A DNA stretch of 64,000 nucleotides from Antedon mediterranea (GCF_964355755.1 NC_092673.1:22885001-22949000); one strand, 5' to 3'; numbered from the stretch's first letter, positions 1 through 12,500 are shown. The notes: a model not told the origin generated them from the sequence alone. Made by a program: numbers and translations.

Positions 1-770
1 ACTATTGCTGCTACAGGATAATTTACCAGGAATTGACCATGCAAACTATTGCTGCTACAGGATAATTTACCAGGAAATAACCATGTAAACTATTGCTGCT
101 ACAGGATAATTTACCAGGAAATAACCATGTAAACTATTGCTGCTACAGCATAATTTACCAGGAAATAACCATGTAAACTATTGCTGCTACAGGATAATTT
201 ACCAGGAAACAACCATGTAAACTATTGCTGCTACAGGATAATTTACCAGGAAACAACCATGTAAACTATTGCTGCTACAGGATAATTTACCAGGAATTGA
301 CCATGCAAACTATTGCTGCTACAGGATAATTTACCAGGAAATAACCATGTAAACTATTGCTGCTACAGGATAATTTACCAGGAAATAACCATGTAAACTA
401 TTGCTGCTACAGCATAATTTACCAGGAAATAACCATGTAAACTATTGCTGCTACAGGAAAATTTACCAGAAAACAACCATGTAAACTATTGCTGCTACAG
501 CATAATTTACCAGGAATTGACCATGCAAACTATTGCTGCTACAGGAAAATTTACCAGGAAACAACCATGTAAACTATTGCTGCTACAGCATAATTTACCA
601 GGAAACAACCATGCAAGCTATTGCTGCTACAGGAAAATTTACCAGAAAACAACCATGTAAACTATTGCTGCTACAGCATAATTTACCAGGAATTGACCAT
701 GTAAACTATTGCTGCAACAGGGTAATTTACCAGGAAATAACCATGTAAACTATTGCTGCTACAGGATAAT
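1..770. repeat. 44-bp tandem repeat (about 17.5 copies)
   Basis: The unit starts ACTATTGCTGCTACAG and contains AATTTACCAGG and a variable AATTGACC/AATAACC/AACAACC core. It recurs every 44 bp from the first base of the window and stops inside a unit at about 770, so the array probably continues to the left. Units differ by a few substitutions, and some variants recur in a higher-order pattern. Because 44 is not a multiple of 3, the 71-residue open frames here are by-products. There are no unique spacers between units, so it is not a CRISPR array. Confidence 0.95.
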
Positions 771-883
771 ACAATTATAGATTTCAAAAATTGTCTCGAT
801 TGTATATTATTAAATTAATTTAAAAAAGTTTAATAATAAAAAATAATTAATTTTGTAAAAATTAATATAAATAAAAGACCTAC

Positions 884-1127
884 TTGTTAGTTGCTCAAAT
901 GCGATGAGTACCACTCCTGGCTTAACCATATTAGAATCTGCAATAGGTCCACCACCAGAGCTTCTGTTACTTTCAAAGTACAGCAACACTGTTTCCAAGG
1001 AGAGATCACCAAACGATACGACAATCAGCTGTGTATTGTCACCAACGTCATCATCATCTGGATTGTCTTCACCAACGTCATCATCATCTGGATGGTCATC
1101 ACTACTATTGTCGAAAGATGTCGAACT
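884..1127 (-). CDS. Internal exon, RRM-like domain of PARP10/PARP14 type (partial gene)
   Basis: The open frame has splice-like borders: an acceptor ending ATTCATCAG just above 1127 and a donor reading CAA|GTAGGT at 884/883. The exon is 244 nt, starts in phase 0 and ends in phase 1. It encodes an acidic stretch containing two DDDDVG repeats, followed by a beta-strand, LSLETVLLYFESNR and SSGGGPI, then a second strand. LYFE-N-R-x-SGGG-P is the hallmark of the RRM-like fold in PARP10, PARP14, DTX3L and NMI/IFP35-type proteins, where it mediates nucleic-acid or protein contacts. The family link rests on this motif. Flanking exons are not seen: downstream exons would lie left of the window, and the 1-770 satellite sits in the intron or flank. 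It is on the same strand as the PARP locus at 60-62 kb but in the wrong order to be one gene with it. Confidence 0.5.
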
Positions 1128-2335
1128 CTGATGAATATAGGTAAATAAATAAAAACAACAAATGATTGTCGTTTGCATACCCTGTGTAGTGCATCTGCAA
1201 AAATATGCGCATCCATATGAGGAGGTACAAATTATTTTATATATAATATAAGTTATAATTCCTGCATTAATATTGTCCCGATTCATTTTGGTTTTTATAT
1301 TTTTTTTTATTGGCAATTATCATTTTATCATTAAAACAATGTGTTAATATTAGGCTAGTGTGCATTAATACACAGTATCTCGCAACTATCGACAGGCCAC
1401 TCACTAAATATTCCGGGTGTTCTAGACTTACTATTAGACTAGACAATTATACTATTTCAACCATTTTTATACACGAAGTATTCTTTGAAATATATGAAGT
1501 TCAACAATGAAAGCAATACTGGATATGTGGAACTTTATTGTGTTACAGACTTTACAAAAATAAAAAAACGCTAAAGAAAATTTATGCTGTGTGAATAATA
1601 ATAATCTAGGGTGCGCATCAGAAAGTGTAGTCTGGGTTCCAGATGGAGTTTTGACTTAATATTTTGGCGTTTCATACGTATAATATTTGAGCTTGATCCG
1701 TCTGGCCAAATACGTACAAGTCACATGTTTTGACACAGAATCGTCATGGAAAGACAGGAAAATAAAAGAATCAATAAAAATAAGAAAACATGGTAACACT
1801 ATGAACAGAGACGACGGCGGTTTGGAACTCCCAAAATTGTACAACAACTAAAGAGGAGGCCCCGACAATCCCATTTGGGAAAACCTGAACGATCTACAGA
1901 TGGCGCTATACCATATACGAGATCTAATGGTAACAAGTCCAAGTCACAGAGACTCACTCATGATTAAGCTGCGTCGTTGACCAGCGAAAGCTAGAGTAAA
2001 AAACGTAAGTTTACGAATTTTATTCGACTTTGGATCATCCAAAAGAAAATTTACTATTTAATATATTTTGTTTAGCACAAAGTACCTGTAGGTAAATTTA
2101 TGGCCCTTGGGAATAAACCTAAAACCTTTAGTATTGCAATACTTGGACAATACTGTAAATAACCATTTTTGGTCGCCATTTGAATCGCACATTTTTTATT
2201 GTGAGTGTGGGTACTGTTAGATATATAAACATACAGTATGTACAAATAAACGTATTATTGTGAGTGTGGCTAGGCGCGTCCTACTGTTAGATATATAAAC
2301 ACGTCAATATACAAATAAACTTTAGTTGCTTCTCA
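1128..2335. other. Gene-poor stretch
   Basis: No supported coding exon. There is a consensus splice donor GTAAGT near 2006 on the plus strand, after a moderately GC-rich stretch, which could end a 5' untranslated exon, but no promoter or partner exon can be shown. Around 2203-2320 a segment of about 55 bp (ATTGTGAGTGTGG ... TAGATATATAAACA) is present twice in direct orientation. Confidence 0.4.
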
Positions 2336-2800
2336 CAACGTTTGTATTAATTAATAATTACAAAAAATATAAATGTTGTAGTGGTGTATCGACTATGGCA
2401 GTGACAGTTTTAGCAAAGTATTAAATCACAAATGTGTTACTGTATTTAGTGGTATAGGCCTATATAACATGAAAACAATATTTTGTTACTGAGTGGATAA
2501 AGAATAATATTTTAAAATAGTTCCTCTTTGTACCTATCCTCTTCCTCATCCCTTATCCCTTAACCCAAATGTTACATACAAAACACAAATTGGGTTTGTT
2601 TAAATGAAAAAAATAAAAAATTTGGAATAATTTTTTGACAATTTTCTCTTTCAGAGGCCTAATTCTCAGGGTGCTCAGTTTAGCTGACTACATAAATCAT
2701 CGTGTCTATTTATTCGTTTCTCTAAACGACAATGTGTCATAGTCCTGCGGTACGTACATTTGAAATCGCCAATTTTTTTACGCTGATATTACTATGTATT
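2336..2800 (-). repeat. Interspersed repeat R1, inverted copy
   Basis: Reads as the reverse complement of 3778-4274 and 5229-5690. Shared landmarks include TAATTAATACAAACG, the GATGGGGAAGAGGATG block and the AGAGGAACGAATAAATAG block. With the 3778-4274 copy it forms inverted arms of about 460 bp around a 1-kb centre that contains a LINE 3' end. No terminal motif or target duplication was resolved. Confidence 0.75.
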
Positions 2801-2944
2801 CGAGAATATAATAAATAAGTATATAAGAATAAAGTTAACAATAATCTTATGACGTCATAACCGTTATTTTAGTACTTTTTTTTAAATAATCATATTTTAA
2901 AAGTAGAAGTTTTTGCCTAAAAACCTGTTGCAGTTTTTAGGCAT

Positions 2945-3254
2945 ATGGGTTCTCGTACCAATGCATTTTACCACTCTGTTTTTATTTCCTTTCCGAGGTT
3001 GTGGGATACCCTCCCGATTGAAGTGACTGATTTGTGCCTTTTTGGTTCCTCTAAGTTTTTCCCTGCCTTATTTAATGTCTTTTGCTGTTAACTTGTTGTT
3101 TTTGACTGCACCAGAAGGAGAGTACTCGCATAGTGACTTGTCACTTTTCTACAATCCGCCAGACTGGTGTTAGTTTTCTTGTGTTTGTATTTTTTTTATT
3201 GTATTATATGTTTTATATGTCTTCTGGAAAATAAATGAATTGAATTGAATTGAG
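2945..3254 (+). mobile_element. 3' end of a non-LTR retrotransposon (5'-truncated)
   Basis: The frame 2945-3091 (48 codons and stop) encodes the extreme C-terminus of a Jockey/CR1-like LINE ORF2. It has an R-T-N-x-F-Y-H-S-V-F segment, then R-L-W-D-T-L-P-I-E-V, the usual NLWNSLP-type motif. A 3' untranslated part with an AATAAA signal follows, and the element ends in a pentanucleotide tail (TGAAT)n at about 3234-3254. Truncation at the 5' side with a short-repeat tail is typical of target-primed reverse transcription. It lies between the inverted R1 copies. Confidence 0.75.
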
Positions 3255-3777
3255 GAGGCAAAGGCTCATAAATAACTTCACAGCAGTCAAATTGGATAGA
3301 AGAAATTGTGTGGATGAAGGATCTATGCTGGAAATTGACCTTTGTTTGTATTTTTTCACCTTTTTAGCATATTCATCTAAATATAGATATCGAATCGCGA
3401 GTTGAGTCTGACCACCTTCCAATTACATTCACTTTTCGTACTAAGTGGGTAGACTTGCCCAAAATGCCTTAATGCAAAGAAAAGAGAATATAGAGCCAGT
3501 CAAAAAAGGGATTTATTGAATCAGGATCTTTTTTTTTTCTATCTATTCTTATTTCTTTCCACGAATTTTGTCTGCAGCGTATCTCTAATACTTGTCAACA
3601 TAAGATTATATAACTTTGTCAGAAGATTGACCTCTAACTGTAGATGTGCAGGAAACTTCGTTATTTGACATTAGAGTCGCGCAACATAAGTTACACGCAA
3701 TTTTATGAAATTTTATGGTTGATCATAAATTATGAACAAAAAATTATTTTGCAATGAAACCCTGTCGTGCCCACAGA
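3255..3777. other. Gene-poor; contains an inverted scrap of the 9.5-18 kb array unit
   Basis: At about 3530-3690 the sequence (TTTCTTTCCACGAATTTTGT ... TCAGAAGATTGACCTC) is the reverse complement of the end of an array unit such as 10570-10660. No coding potential was found in the rest. Confidence 0.5.
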
Positions 3778-4274
3778 TGGTTCTCGAATACATATAATAG
3801 TGATTTCAGCGTTAAAAAACTGGCGACTTCAAATGTACATGCAGGACTCGACAATAATACATGTCGTTTACAGGAACGAATAAATAGACACGGTGATTTA
3901 TGTACTCAACTAAAATTAGCACCCTGGGAATTACTTCCGAAAGAAAAGCTTGTCACAAAATAAGACCAATTGTTTTGTAACAAACTGAATTTGTATTTTG
4001 TAACATTATGGTTGATGGATGGGGAAGAGGATGGATGCAAAGATGAACAATTTTTTAATGTATTCTTTATCCATTTAGTAACGAAATATTAATTGTTTTC
4101 ATGTTTTACAAATAATATACACTATAAACACGGTAAAACATTGCGATTTAATACTTTGTTGAAACTGTCACCGTCATAGTCGATTGAAATAGTACAGTAC
4201 ATGTAACGATACATCACTAATACGTAACAACGTTTATATTTTTTTGTAATTACATTATTAATTAATACAAACGT
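3778..4274 (+). repeat. Interspersed repeat R1, direct copy 1
   Basis: Matches 5229-5690 with small indels and substitutions, and matches 2336-2800 inverted. The short frame 3754-3963 (69 aa) covers it, but the same positions are interrupted in the 5229 copy, so a coding role is not supported. Confidence 0.75.
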
Positions 4275-4296
4275 TCAGAAGGAACTGTCAGCTATT

Positions 4297-4613
4297 AAAA
4301 ACAATTATCGGAGGAGGAGATAGGAAAATGCGAAGCATCCTCGTATTATTGTGTGCAGGTATTTTTTAAGAGGACATTCATTAGACAGTGTATACTACGG
4401 TCAGAAAACACCCCTATTTGGGGCAAATCGTTCAACCTAAATTCGTTTTAATTGTCAATGACTAATTATCTAACTGAATTTAATTAGTAAACAGGGTTAC
4501 ATCTGGTGGTTAAAATCAGTACCAACTTTATATACCATCGAGTAAACATTCTAGAAATAACGCGCGATTTATCGAATTTTGCCCTTACGTAAATTTATAT
4601 ATAGATACTGTTA
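4297..4613 (+). repeat. Interspersed repeat R2, copy 1
   Basis: Begins TTAAAAACAATTATCG and carries GGAGATAGGAAAATGCGAAG and an ACACCCCTATTTGGGGC inverted core. A second copy is at 6155-6481 in the same order behind R1, so R1+R2 (or the element containing both) is duplicated head to tail. Confidence 0.7.
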
Positions 4614-4624
4614 CCGCAATGATA

Positions 4625-5190
4625 TAACCCAAACTCTGTCAAAGTGACGAGTTCAAATCTAGTCTTCTTTCTGTCATTTTTTTGTGGCTCGCGTATCTCT
4701 AAAATGTGTTAACATAACATTTCATAGCTTTGTCAACATATGGACATTTAAATGCAGTTGTGCAGCATTTATTTTTTCCATACTGTCTAAAAATTTAAAT
4801 AACGTCACTTATTTTCATCTTTACAGTATATTTCAATCTGTTATAGCTCGTCAGAATAAAAAGTGATAATCATTATTAAAATGTTTTCTGGCAGCTATTG
4901 GATTGTAGATACGAATTCATATGAACATTTTGAAAATCAGATGTTGTGACGTCATCATATGGCCAGTTGAATAAAAAAGGGGTATTTTCATCTTTTGCGT
5001 CATAGTTCATCAAATTTAAAAGAGCGCACATTTATATTTTACGTATTCAAATTTCATCTACACGTTAATATGTTGTTGCTGAGATAATTTCCTTTTGAAA
5101 TTGCTATCTTCGTGTTTCATTTTGATACTGTCACCATGTTAAAAATTTGAATAAATGGCGGGTCTCGTAATTTCACCTACTAGATGGTAC
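4625..5190 (-). repeat. Inverted copy of the array-unit repeat
   Basis: Reverse complement of portions of the units found at 9.5-18 kb, for example the block with TGACGTCATCATATGGCCAG and the block with ACACGTTAATATGTTGTTGC. It starts with the unit terminus containing GACGAGTT. Confidence 0.7.
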
Positions 5191-5228
5191 GCTCGCTTCG
5201 CTCGCGTACCATCTTGGTCGTGCCCACA

Positions 5229-5690
5229 GATTGTTCTCGAATACATAATAATTTCAGCGTTAAAAAACTGGCGATTTCAAATGTACGTACCGCAGGGCAA
5301 ATACATGTCGTTTAGAGGAACGAATAAATAGACAATGTGATTTATGTACTCAACTAAAATTAGCACCCTGGGAATTACTTCCGAAAGAGAAACTTGTCAC
5401 AAAATGAGACCAATTGTTTAAGTCAAATTTAAACAAACTTAATTTGTGTTTTTTATGTAACATTAGGGTTGAGGGATGGGGAAGAGGATGGGTGCAAAGA
5501 GGAACAACAATTTTTAAATATATTCTTTATCTATTTAGTAACGAAATATTAATTGTTTTCATGTTTTACAAATACCACTGAACACAGTAAAACATTGCGA
5601 TGTAATACTTTGTTGAAACTATCACCGTCCAAGTCGATTGAAATAGTACAGTACATGTAACGATACATCACTACGACGTGTATATGTTTA
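5229..5690 (+). repeat. Interspersed repeat R1, direct copy 2
   Basis: Second direct copy of the 3778-4274 repeat, recognisable from TTCTCGAATACATAATAATT through the GGGATGGGGAAGAGGATG block. Confidence 0.75.
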
Positions 5691-6154
5691 TATAATGTAA
5701 AACAATTTGTGAAAACCACCTCTATTCGGGGAAAATCATAAATTCGATTTAATCGTCAATAAATATTAAATTATCTAACTCAACTTAATAAGTAGGCCTA
5801 ATGGTTTTCAATTGTTTCTTAGAGCCAATTCATACTTAAGTTGGTTCCTACCCTACCCACCAAAGTTGTTCTGCGTTTAGGGCATGTGATGTACCGTAGG
5901 CCTATCCTCTACTGGTTTTACAACGCTACTCATGCCAGTGAGAGAAGGGTGATGACGTGGGTGGTTTAATTGCAATAATAAAGATTTGTACATAATATAC
6001 GGCGAGTGAAAACTCTAGCTCATTATCCGTTTAAAATCAATACATTTGTATAAACGTATATTAAATCTATCAAAATAGTATTTTTTAAAGAAAATCGGCC
6101 TGTCTTCAACATTATGATGCTGTACTCGAGCTGTTCAACCGGTTTTCAGCCATT
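5691..6154. other. Gene-poor stretch between R1 and R2
   Basis: No coding exon, promoter or RNA gene supported. It contains TAGGCCTA-type words near 5812 and 5898. Confidence 0.4.
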
Positions 6155-6481
6155 AAAAACAATTATCGTAGGAGGAGATAGGAAAATGCGAAGCATTCTC
6201 GTATTATTGTCTGCGGGTATTTTTCAAGACGGACATCCATTAGACAGTGTATACCACGATAAAAAAACACCCCTATTTGGGGCAAATCGTTGAACCTAAA
6301 TTCGTTTTAATCGTCAATAACTAATTATTGAACTCAATTTAATTAGTAAACAGGGTTACATCAAGTGGTTAAAATCAGTACCGAAAGTACGAACCAATTC
6401 TTTATATACCATCGAGTAAACATTCTAGAAATAACGCGCGATTTACCAAATTTTGCCCTTACGTAAATTTATATATAGATT
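6155..6481 (+). repeat. Interspersed repeat R2, copy 2
   Basis: Second copy of 4297-4613, sharing the GATAGGAAAATGCGAAGCAT and CTATTTGGGGCAAATCGTT segments. Confidence 0.7.
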
Positions 6482-6482
6482 C

Positions 6483-7540
6483 TACACTGTATGTAATATG
6501 TACACAGATTACACTGTGTATGACACAAAATAGACAGAATTCAGCACTATAACAACATATCACATTCTTCAGTTCAGGTCATAATGGCATAATCTTTTTC
6601 TGTGTGCAATATTCCAACATATGACGTACACGCGGCGTCTGTTGTGCGGATAACTAACTCGTCAAATTGACGAGTTCGTGTCTAGTTATTTATTTCTCTC
6701 TTTACAAATTTGTGTAACAATTATCTCAAAAGTTTAATGTCAATGATTACCAAAATTTCACAATATCATTCAAATAATTTTATAAGATTTTCAGGGTGAC
6801 CACTCATCCGTGACATCATTTATAGGCCATTTTATGAAATCACATTATCAATCATATCTCTATAACTAGTCATAAAATATCAATAAAAACGCATGTGTAC
6901 ACAGGGTCATGCATATGAAATCACACGTTAAAAATGTTAAAACCTCAAAATTAATTTTGATCAATTAAGAGCATGAATTAGGCCATATTTGCGTGTTTAA
7001 GAAAATTACTGTGCAAAAACAAAAGCTCGCGCATTACTTAGAAAGCGTATACATTACAATTTTGTTACAAATCACATTCTACTCACTATTCTTAATACAT
7101 TTCCAAAATTTGAGTCTATTCCGACTTAGGTAACGCTATAGGAGCAGGTTAAAAATGCTCACATTAATTGCACAAAAGTGCTGAAAATGGTTAAAAATAA
7201 GGCATTTTTAAAATCAAAATTATTCTTCAGAATGCACGATGACCTCCAATTTGTTTAACTTATTCTGGAAGCCATTGAGTTGTAGATATTAATTCATGTA
7301 CACATTTGACGTACAAAATGTTGTGACGTCATCAAATGCCCATTTGAATTTAAAAATTAGGAGTCTTATATCTTTTTTTGTAGGTTATAACCCGATTTTT
7401 CCTCAAATTTAAGTATGTGCTTGTTTAATTATCTTTCTCATGAGTTGCCAGCATTTAATTTTGATGACGTTATCACGCGTAAAAAATAACGTAGGTCATG
7501 TAATTTCACCTTCAGCGTATATTTAAAAATCTCACAGCTT
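6483..7540 (-). repeat. Inverted, diverged copies of the array-unit repeat
   Basis: 6483-6690 is the reverse complement of a unit start: palindromic AACTCGTCA/TGACGAGTT arms, then GTTATCCGC. 7250-7540 is the reverse complement of the TGACGTCA-containing inner part. The middle is more diverged. No coding content. Confidence 0.6.
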
Positions 7541-7584
7541 TTCAGAATTAGACCTTAATTGCTTTTTATAACTCATTATCAGGG

Positions 7585-8300
7585 TTGCAACATCTAATTA
7601 AAATTTCTGAATGCTTTGCGGCCAAAAATGATATTGTTTACAATGCTAAGAAATCATCTTGTATGATAATCTGTCCTAAGTCACGGAGGATTCAATTGAA
7701 ACCTATTATTACCATTAATGGCAAAAGCTTAGAATATGTGGACTCAACCACATATCTTGGTCATGTTATATCCTTGGATTTATGTGATGAGTTTGATATA
7801 AAGCGGCAATACAGATCTTTGTGTATCCGAGCCAACTCCTTGGTCAGAAAATTTAGTATGTGTTCTATCAATGTGAAATGTGTTTTATTTAGAACATATT
7901 GTGTAAATATGTATTGTGCTACATTATGGTGCAACTAAATCAAGGTACCTTGCGATCTCTCCAGGTATGCTACAATAATGGTTTAAGAATGTTGTTGCAA
8001 AGGCCTCGACATTGCAGTGCCAGCCTCATGTTTACGGAATGTAGAATTCCCTCTTTTTATGAATTGTTAAGAATATCAATATATGGCCTGATGTGTAGAC
8101 TTAATGCAAGCAAAAATATTTTAATCTCAACGATTATAAGCAATGTCTTAGTTAAGTCGAAGATGCTCTCCAGATGGAATGCCATCCTGAGATGAGTAGT
8201 AGTAATTTTGTTTATTTTATTTATTTCATTTATATGTAATTTACTTTCTATGGACCAGAGTTTCCGAAATAAAAGATTGATTGATTGATTGATTGATTAT
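7585..8300 (+). mobile_element. LINE fragment, reverse transcriptase C-terminal part and 3' tail
   Basis: Two overlapping frames, 7585-7938 and 7899-8195, are one ancestral reading frame broken by a frameshift near 7930. The first has the RT thumb region (K-K-S-x-C-M-I-I, then Y-V-D-S-T-T-Y-L-G-H-V-I-S, then D-I-K-R-Q-Y-R-S-L). The second continues with R-x-L-Q-V-C-Y-N-N-G-L-R-M-L-L and the R-x-C-S-A-S-x-M-F block. The catalytic palm is missing, so the copy is 5'-truncated and dead. Downstream are an AATAAA and an (ATTG)n tail at about 8276-8298. The clade cannot be fixed by eye. Confidence 0.8.
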
Positions 8301-8590
8301 GAAAGCTGCTGAAATATAGATATGAAATCATATTCAAATTGTGCCTATAGGATGATGTGACATTGTCATATGGCCAGTTGAAGTTAAAAAGTAGTTTTTT
8401 CATTTCTTTCGTCAAAGTTATACAAATTTCTAAGAACGTGCACCGCGCTTATAAATGCCAATTTTTTTTCCCAAATCTTATATTTTGTGCTCAATTAATT
8501 ATCTTCCGAAATTGTCATCTTCAAGTTTATTTTGATGTCATACCAAAAAATTTGAACATGGTGTGGGTCCCGTAAGTTAACCTATGTTAC
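8300..8590 (-). repeat. Inverted scrap of the array-unit repeat
   Basis: Contains the GTCATATGGCCAGTTGAA block and neighbouring landmarks in reverse-complement orientation relative to the 9.5-18 kb units. It separates two LINE fragments. Confidence 0.55.
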
Positions 8591-8619
8591 ACTGTACAGT
8601 ATAGAGTATATGCTATGAC

Positions 8620-9400
8620 ACTACATGCAGATAATTGCACGAGTAAATTCATCATTCGGGATCATGGAGTGGTTTAAATGTACAGCTGGGGTCCAACAGG
8701 GACTACTGTCATCTTTTCTTTTTAAATTATTTATAATATTAAATAGCGTTGATGATGTACAAAAAATACATCTTGGAGAGTGTTGTTTCAGTCATCTCTT
8801 TATTTGCATATAATCTTGCTCTTGTAAGCGATACAGTATTTGGTTTACAAAAGAAACTAAACATGTTGTCTGTTTATTGCCACATGTTGAGTTTAAAGGT
8901 GAATATTGATAAGACTAAGATTATTGTTTTTAAACGTGGAGGTTGTCTCAAAAAGACTGAAAAATGGTGTTTTGAGGGGACTCAAATTAATGTCAGTATG
9001 TTTAAATACCTGGGCAGTATGTTGAGTTGAAGTGGTAACTGGAAAGCCCAACAACATACAGCTTCTCAAGCCAATATAAGGCGATGTTTGGACTTCGGAA
9101 AAGCCTACAAAGATTTTGTTATCTTCCCATTGATATTCTTTGAAAGATATTTGATTCGAAAATTCTCCCTATTTTATTATACGGATGCGAGCTATTGGGG
9201 TTTAAAGATAATATTCTAATAGAAAAAATTCATTTAAAATTCTGTCGCTATGCCATGCCAATTCCAAAGACAGCTCCAAACCCTGCAAGGGGTGAACATA
9301 GAAGAAACACTTTCTTGCCAACTAGATCTATTATTAGTATTAAGTATTGGCTGTATATTTTATCGTTGTGTCCAAGTAGATATTTACAGCAGTGCTAATT
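8620..9400 (+). mobile_element. Decayed LINE reverse transcriptase fragment
   Basis: Frames 8625-8813, 8749-9030 and 9195-9398 are consecutive pieces of one RT, split by frameshifts and stops. They include G-V-Q-Q-G (motif before the catalytic loop), a remnant A-x-N-L-A-L-V-S-D where Y-A-D-D-x-x-L would be expected, K-V-N-I-D-K-T-K-I-I-V-F, F-K-Y-L-G, and later L-I-E-K-I-H-L-K-F-C-R-Y. The YADD catalytic aspartates are lost. It shows no relation to the adjoining 7585-8300 fragment beyond the class. Confidence 0.75.
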
Positions 9401-9536
9401 TTCAATATAACAAGGCACAAGGACAAACGTGCTGGGAGTTACAAATAAAATGTGTTCTTTATGCATGGTTTCGTATGCATGTCGTATGCATTTTATTTCA
9501 ACTTCAACTTACAAAACTGACGAGATTCATTTAATA

Positions 9537-12500
9537 ACTAGATTTGAACTCGTCACTACGTACGAGTTAGGTTATCCGCAGCCCAAAGGCCACGTGCACG
9601 TCATACGTTGGAATATTGCGCGCAGAAAAACGATTATGCTATTGAAAACAATGTTAGTGCGCTCTCTATTTTGCGTCACGTCAAAGTATATACAGTATAC
9701 ACTATATACTGTATACGTAGTACATACAGTTCAGAATAGGTGAAAATAAGTGACCAAAGTTATTGACGCTTTTGGACATGATGACGTCATCACAATTTTA
9801 AAAACGGTAAATCATGCGAAAGATAATTGATTGACCTAGACAAAATAAAAAAATTGAGGGAAATGGAATACGGATAAGTAGAGATGCGCTCTATTAAATT
9901 TGACGAGCTATGATGAAAGAGAAAAAAATCCTATATTTTGTATTCGGGTGGCCATACGATGACGTCACAATGTCCGGTTAGCCATATCAATGCATGATTC
10001 GAGAAATAAAACTATCTACTTCCAGAATATGTAATTTAAAAAAAGTTCACCACGTAGTTTAGAATTTATGACTGTTTAAAAAAAGGTCTAATTTTGACAA
10101 ATTTTTGAAGTTTTTCATCAAAAACGCGCACAAATTATCCAATTCTACGTGCTCGTGTGACGTGATTTTAAGTCGAAATTGATTGAAAATTGATAAATTT
10201 ACTAGAAAAGGCTGAAAAAACACAAATCAAGCAAAAAAAGGATGTTTTTGCGCTACGTGCGCACGCGCGCGTACAAAATTTGCGCACGCATGGGAAATTT
10301 TGAAATGCTCAAAATGACCTGAAACGCGTAGAAGTTGATTAGAAATTGATGTTACGCATTTTGAAATTTTAAACTTTCTGTTAAACATGCCATTTTTAAT
10401 CCATAGAAAATTTGCGCATTATATGACTTAAATTTTCACCATGTTTCAATACAAAACGACTTTTAGTTTTTATTCTATGATCAATCATTGAAATTCATAA
10501 AATCGCGCGTAACTTACGCTGCGCAAGTCGGACGTGACCGAAAACCTTATTACGACATCTTCAGATTGAGGTCAATCTTCTGATAAAGTTATACAATGTT
10601 ATGTTAAGAAGATTTAGAGATACACTAGCAACAACATTCGTGGAAAGAAAGAAGAAAATAGAAACTAGATTTGAACTCGTCACTACGGACGAGTTAGGTT
10701 ATCCGCAGCGCAAACGCCACGTGCACGTCATACGTTAGAATATTGCGCGCAGAAAAACAATTATGCCATTGAAAAAATGTTAGTGCGCTCTCTATTTTGT
10801 GTCACGTCAAAGTGTATACAGTATACACTATATACGTACTACATACAGTTCAGAATAGGTGAAAATAAGTGACGAAAGTTATTGACGCTTTCGCACATGA
10901 TGACGTCATAACAATTTTTTTAATGGAGAATCATGCGAAAGATAATTGATTGACCTAGACAATATAAAGAAATGGAGGGCAATGGAATACGGATAAGTGG
11001 AGATGCGCTCTATTAAATGTGATGAGCTATGACGAAAGAGAAAAAAATCCTATATTTTTTATTTGAGTGGCCATACGATGACGTCACAATGTCCGGTTAG
11101 CTATATTGATGCATGATTCGATATCTACAACTCATCTAATTCCAGAATGTGTAATTTAAAAAAAGTTCACCTCGTAGTTTAGAATCTATGACTTTTTAAA
11201 AAAAGGCATAATTTTCACAAATTTTTGAACTTTTTCATCAAAAACGCACGCAAATTGTTCAATTCTACGTGCTCGTATGACGTGATTTTAAGTCGAAATT
11301 GATTGAAAATTGGTAAATTTACTAGAAAAGGCTGGAAAAACAAAAATCAAGGAAAAAATTGATGTTTTTGCGCTACGTGCGCACGCGCGCGTAAGAAAAG
11401 TGCGCACGCGTGGGAATTTTTGATATGCTCAAAATGACATGAAACGCATAGAAAGTTGATTAGAAATTGATTTTTCGCATTTTGAAATTTTAAACGCGCG
11501 TGCGCGCGTAACTTTTTGTAAAACTTGCCATTTTCTCTCCATAGAAAGTTAGCGCATGATATAAATTAAACTTTTGCCAAGTTTCAATTTAAATGGTTTA
11601 ATAGTTTTCGATCTAAATTAAATACGCGAAATTCATAAAATCGCGCGTAACTTACGCTGCGCAACTCGGACGGTACCGAAAACCTTATTACGACATATTC
11701 AGATAGAGATCAATCTTCTGATAAAGTTACAAAATGTCATGTTGAGAAGATTTAGAGATATACGCGCAACAAAATTCTGGGAAAGAAAGAAGAACTAGAC
11801 ATGAAACTCGTCACTTTGACGAGTTAGTTATCCGCTCGACAAACGCCAAGTGCACGTCATACGTTAGAATATTGCACACAGAAAAATATTAAGGCATTAA
11901 GACCTGAACTGAAGAATATGATATGTTGTTATTTCTGAATTCTGTTATTTTGTGTCATATAGTATACACAGTACAATCTGTATACATATCACAAACAGTG
12001 TAAAATAGGTGAAATTACGGGACCCGTATTTTATTGTAATTTTTAACATCTTGACGGTTTCAAAATGAAATGCAAAAGTAGAAATTTCTGAATGAAATTA
12101 TCTCAGCAACAACATATTAACGTGTAGAAGAAATTTGAATACGTGAAATATTGATGCGCGCTCTTTTAAATGTAATGAAATATAATGCAAAAGAAGAAAA
12201 TACGACTTTTTTTATTTAACTGGCCATATGATGACGTCACAACATTCGATTGGCACAATTTACACATGATTTTGTATCTACAATACAATAGCTTCCTGAA
12301 AACGTTTTAATCGTGATTATCACATTTTTTTCTTACGAGGTATAACAGATTAAAATTTACTGTAAAGATGAAATTAATGACCAACGTAATTTAAATGTTT
12401 AGGCATGATGACGTTAAAAAAATTAAAAAATTTTTAATTAATGCAAAAGATAGTTGATTGACATAGAATATATTAAAATCGGGGTGAAAATGGACAACGA

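Noticed and set aside
1-770. CRISPR-like appearance of regular repeats
   Set aside because: Units are contiguous with no unique spacers, and the surroundings are eukaryotic.
3754-3963. 69-codon frame in repeat R1
   Set aside because: Interrupted in the sister copy at 5229-5690; not conserved as coding.
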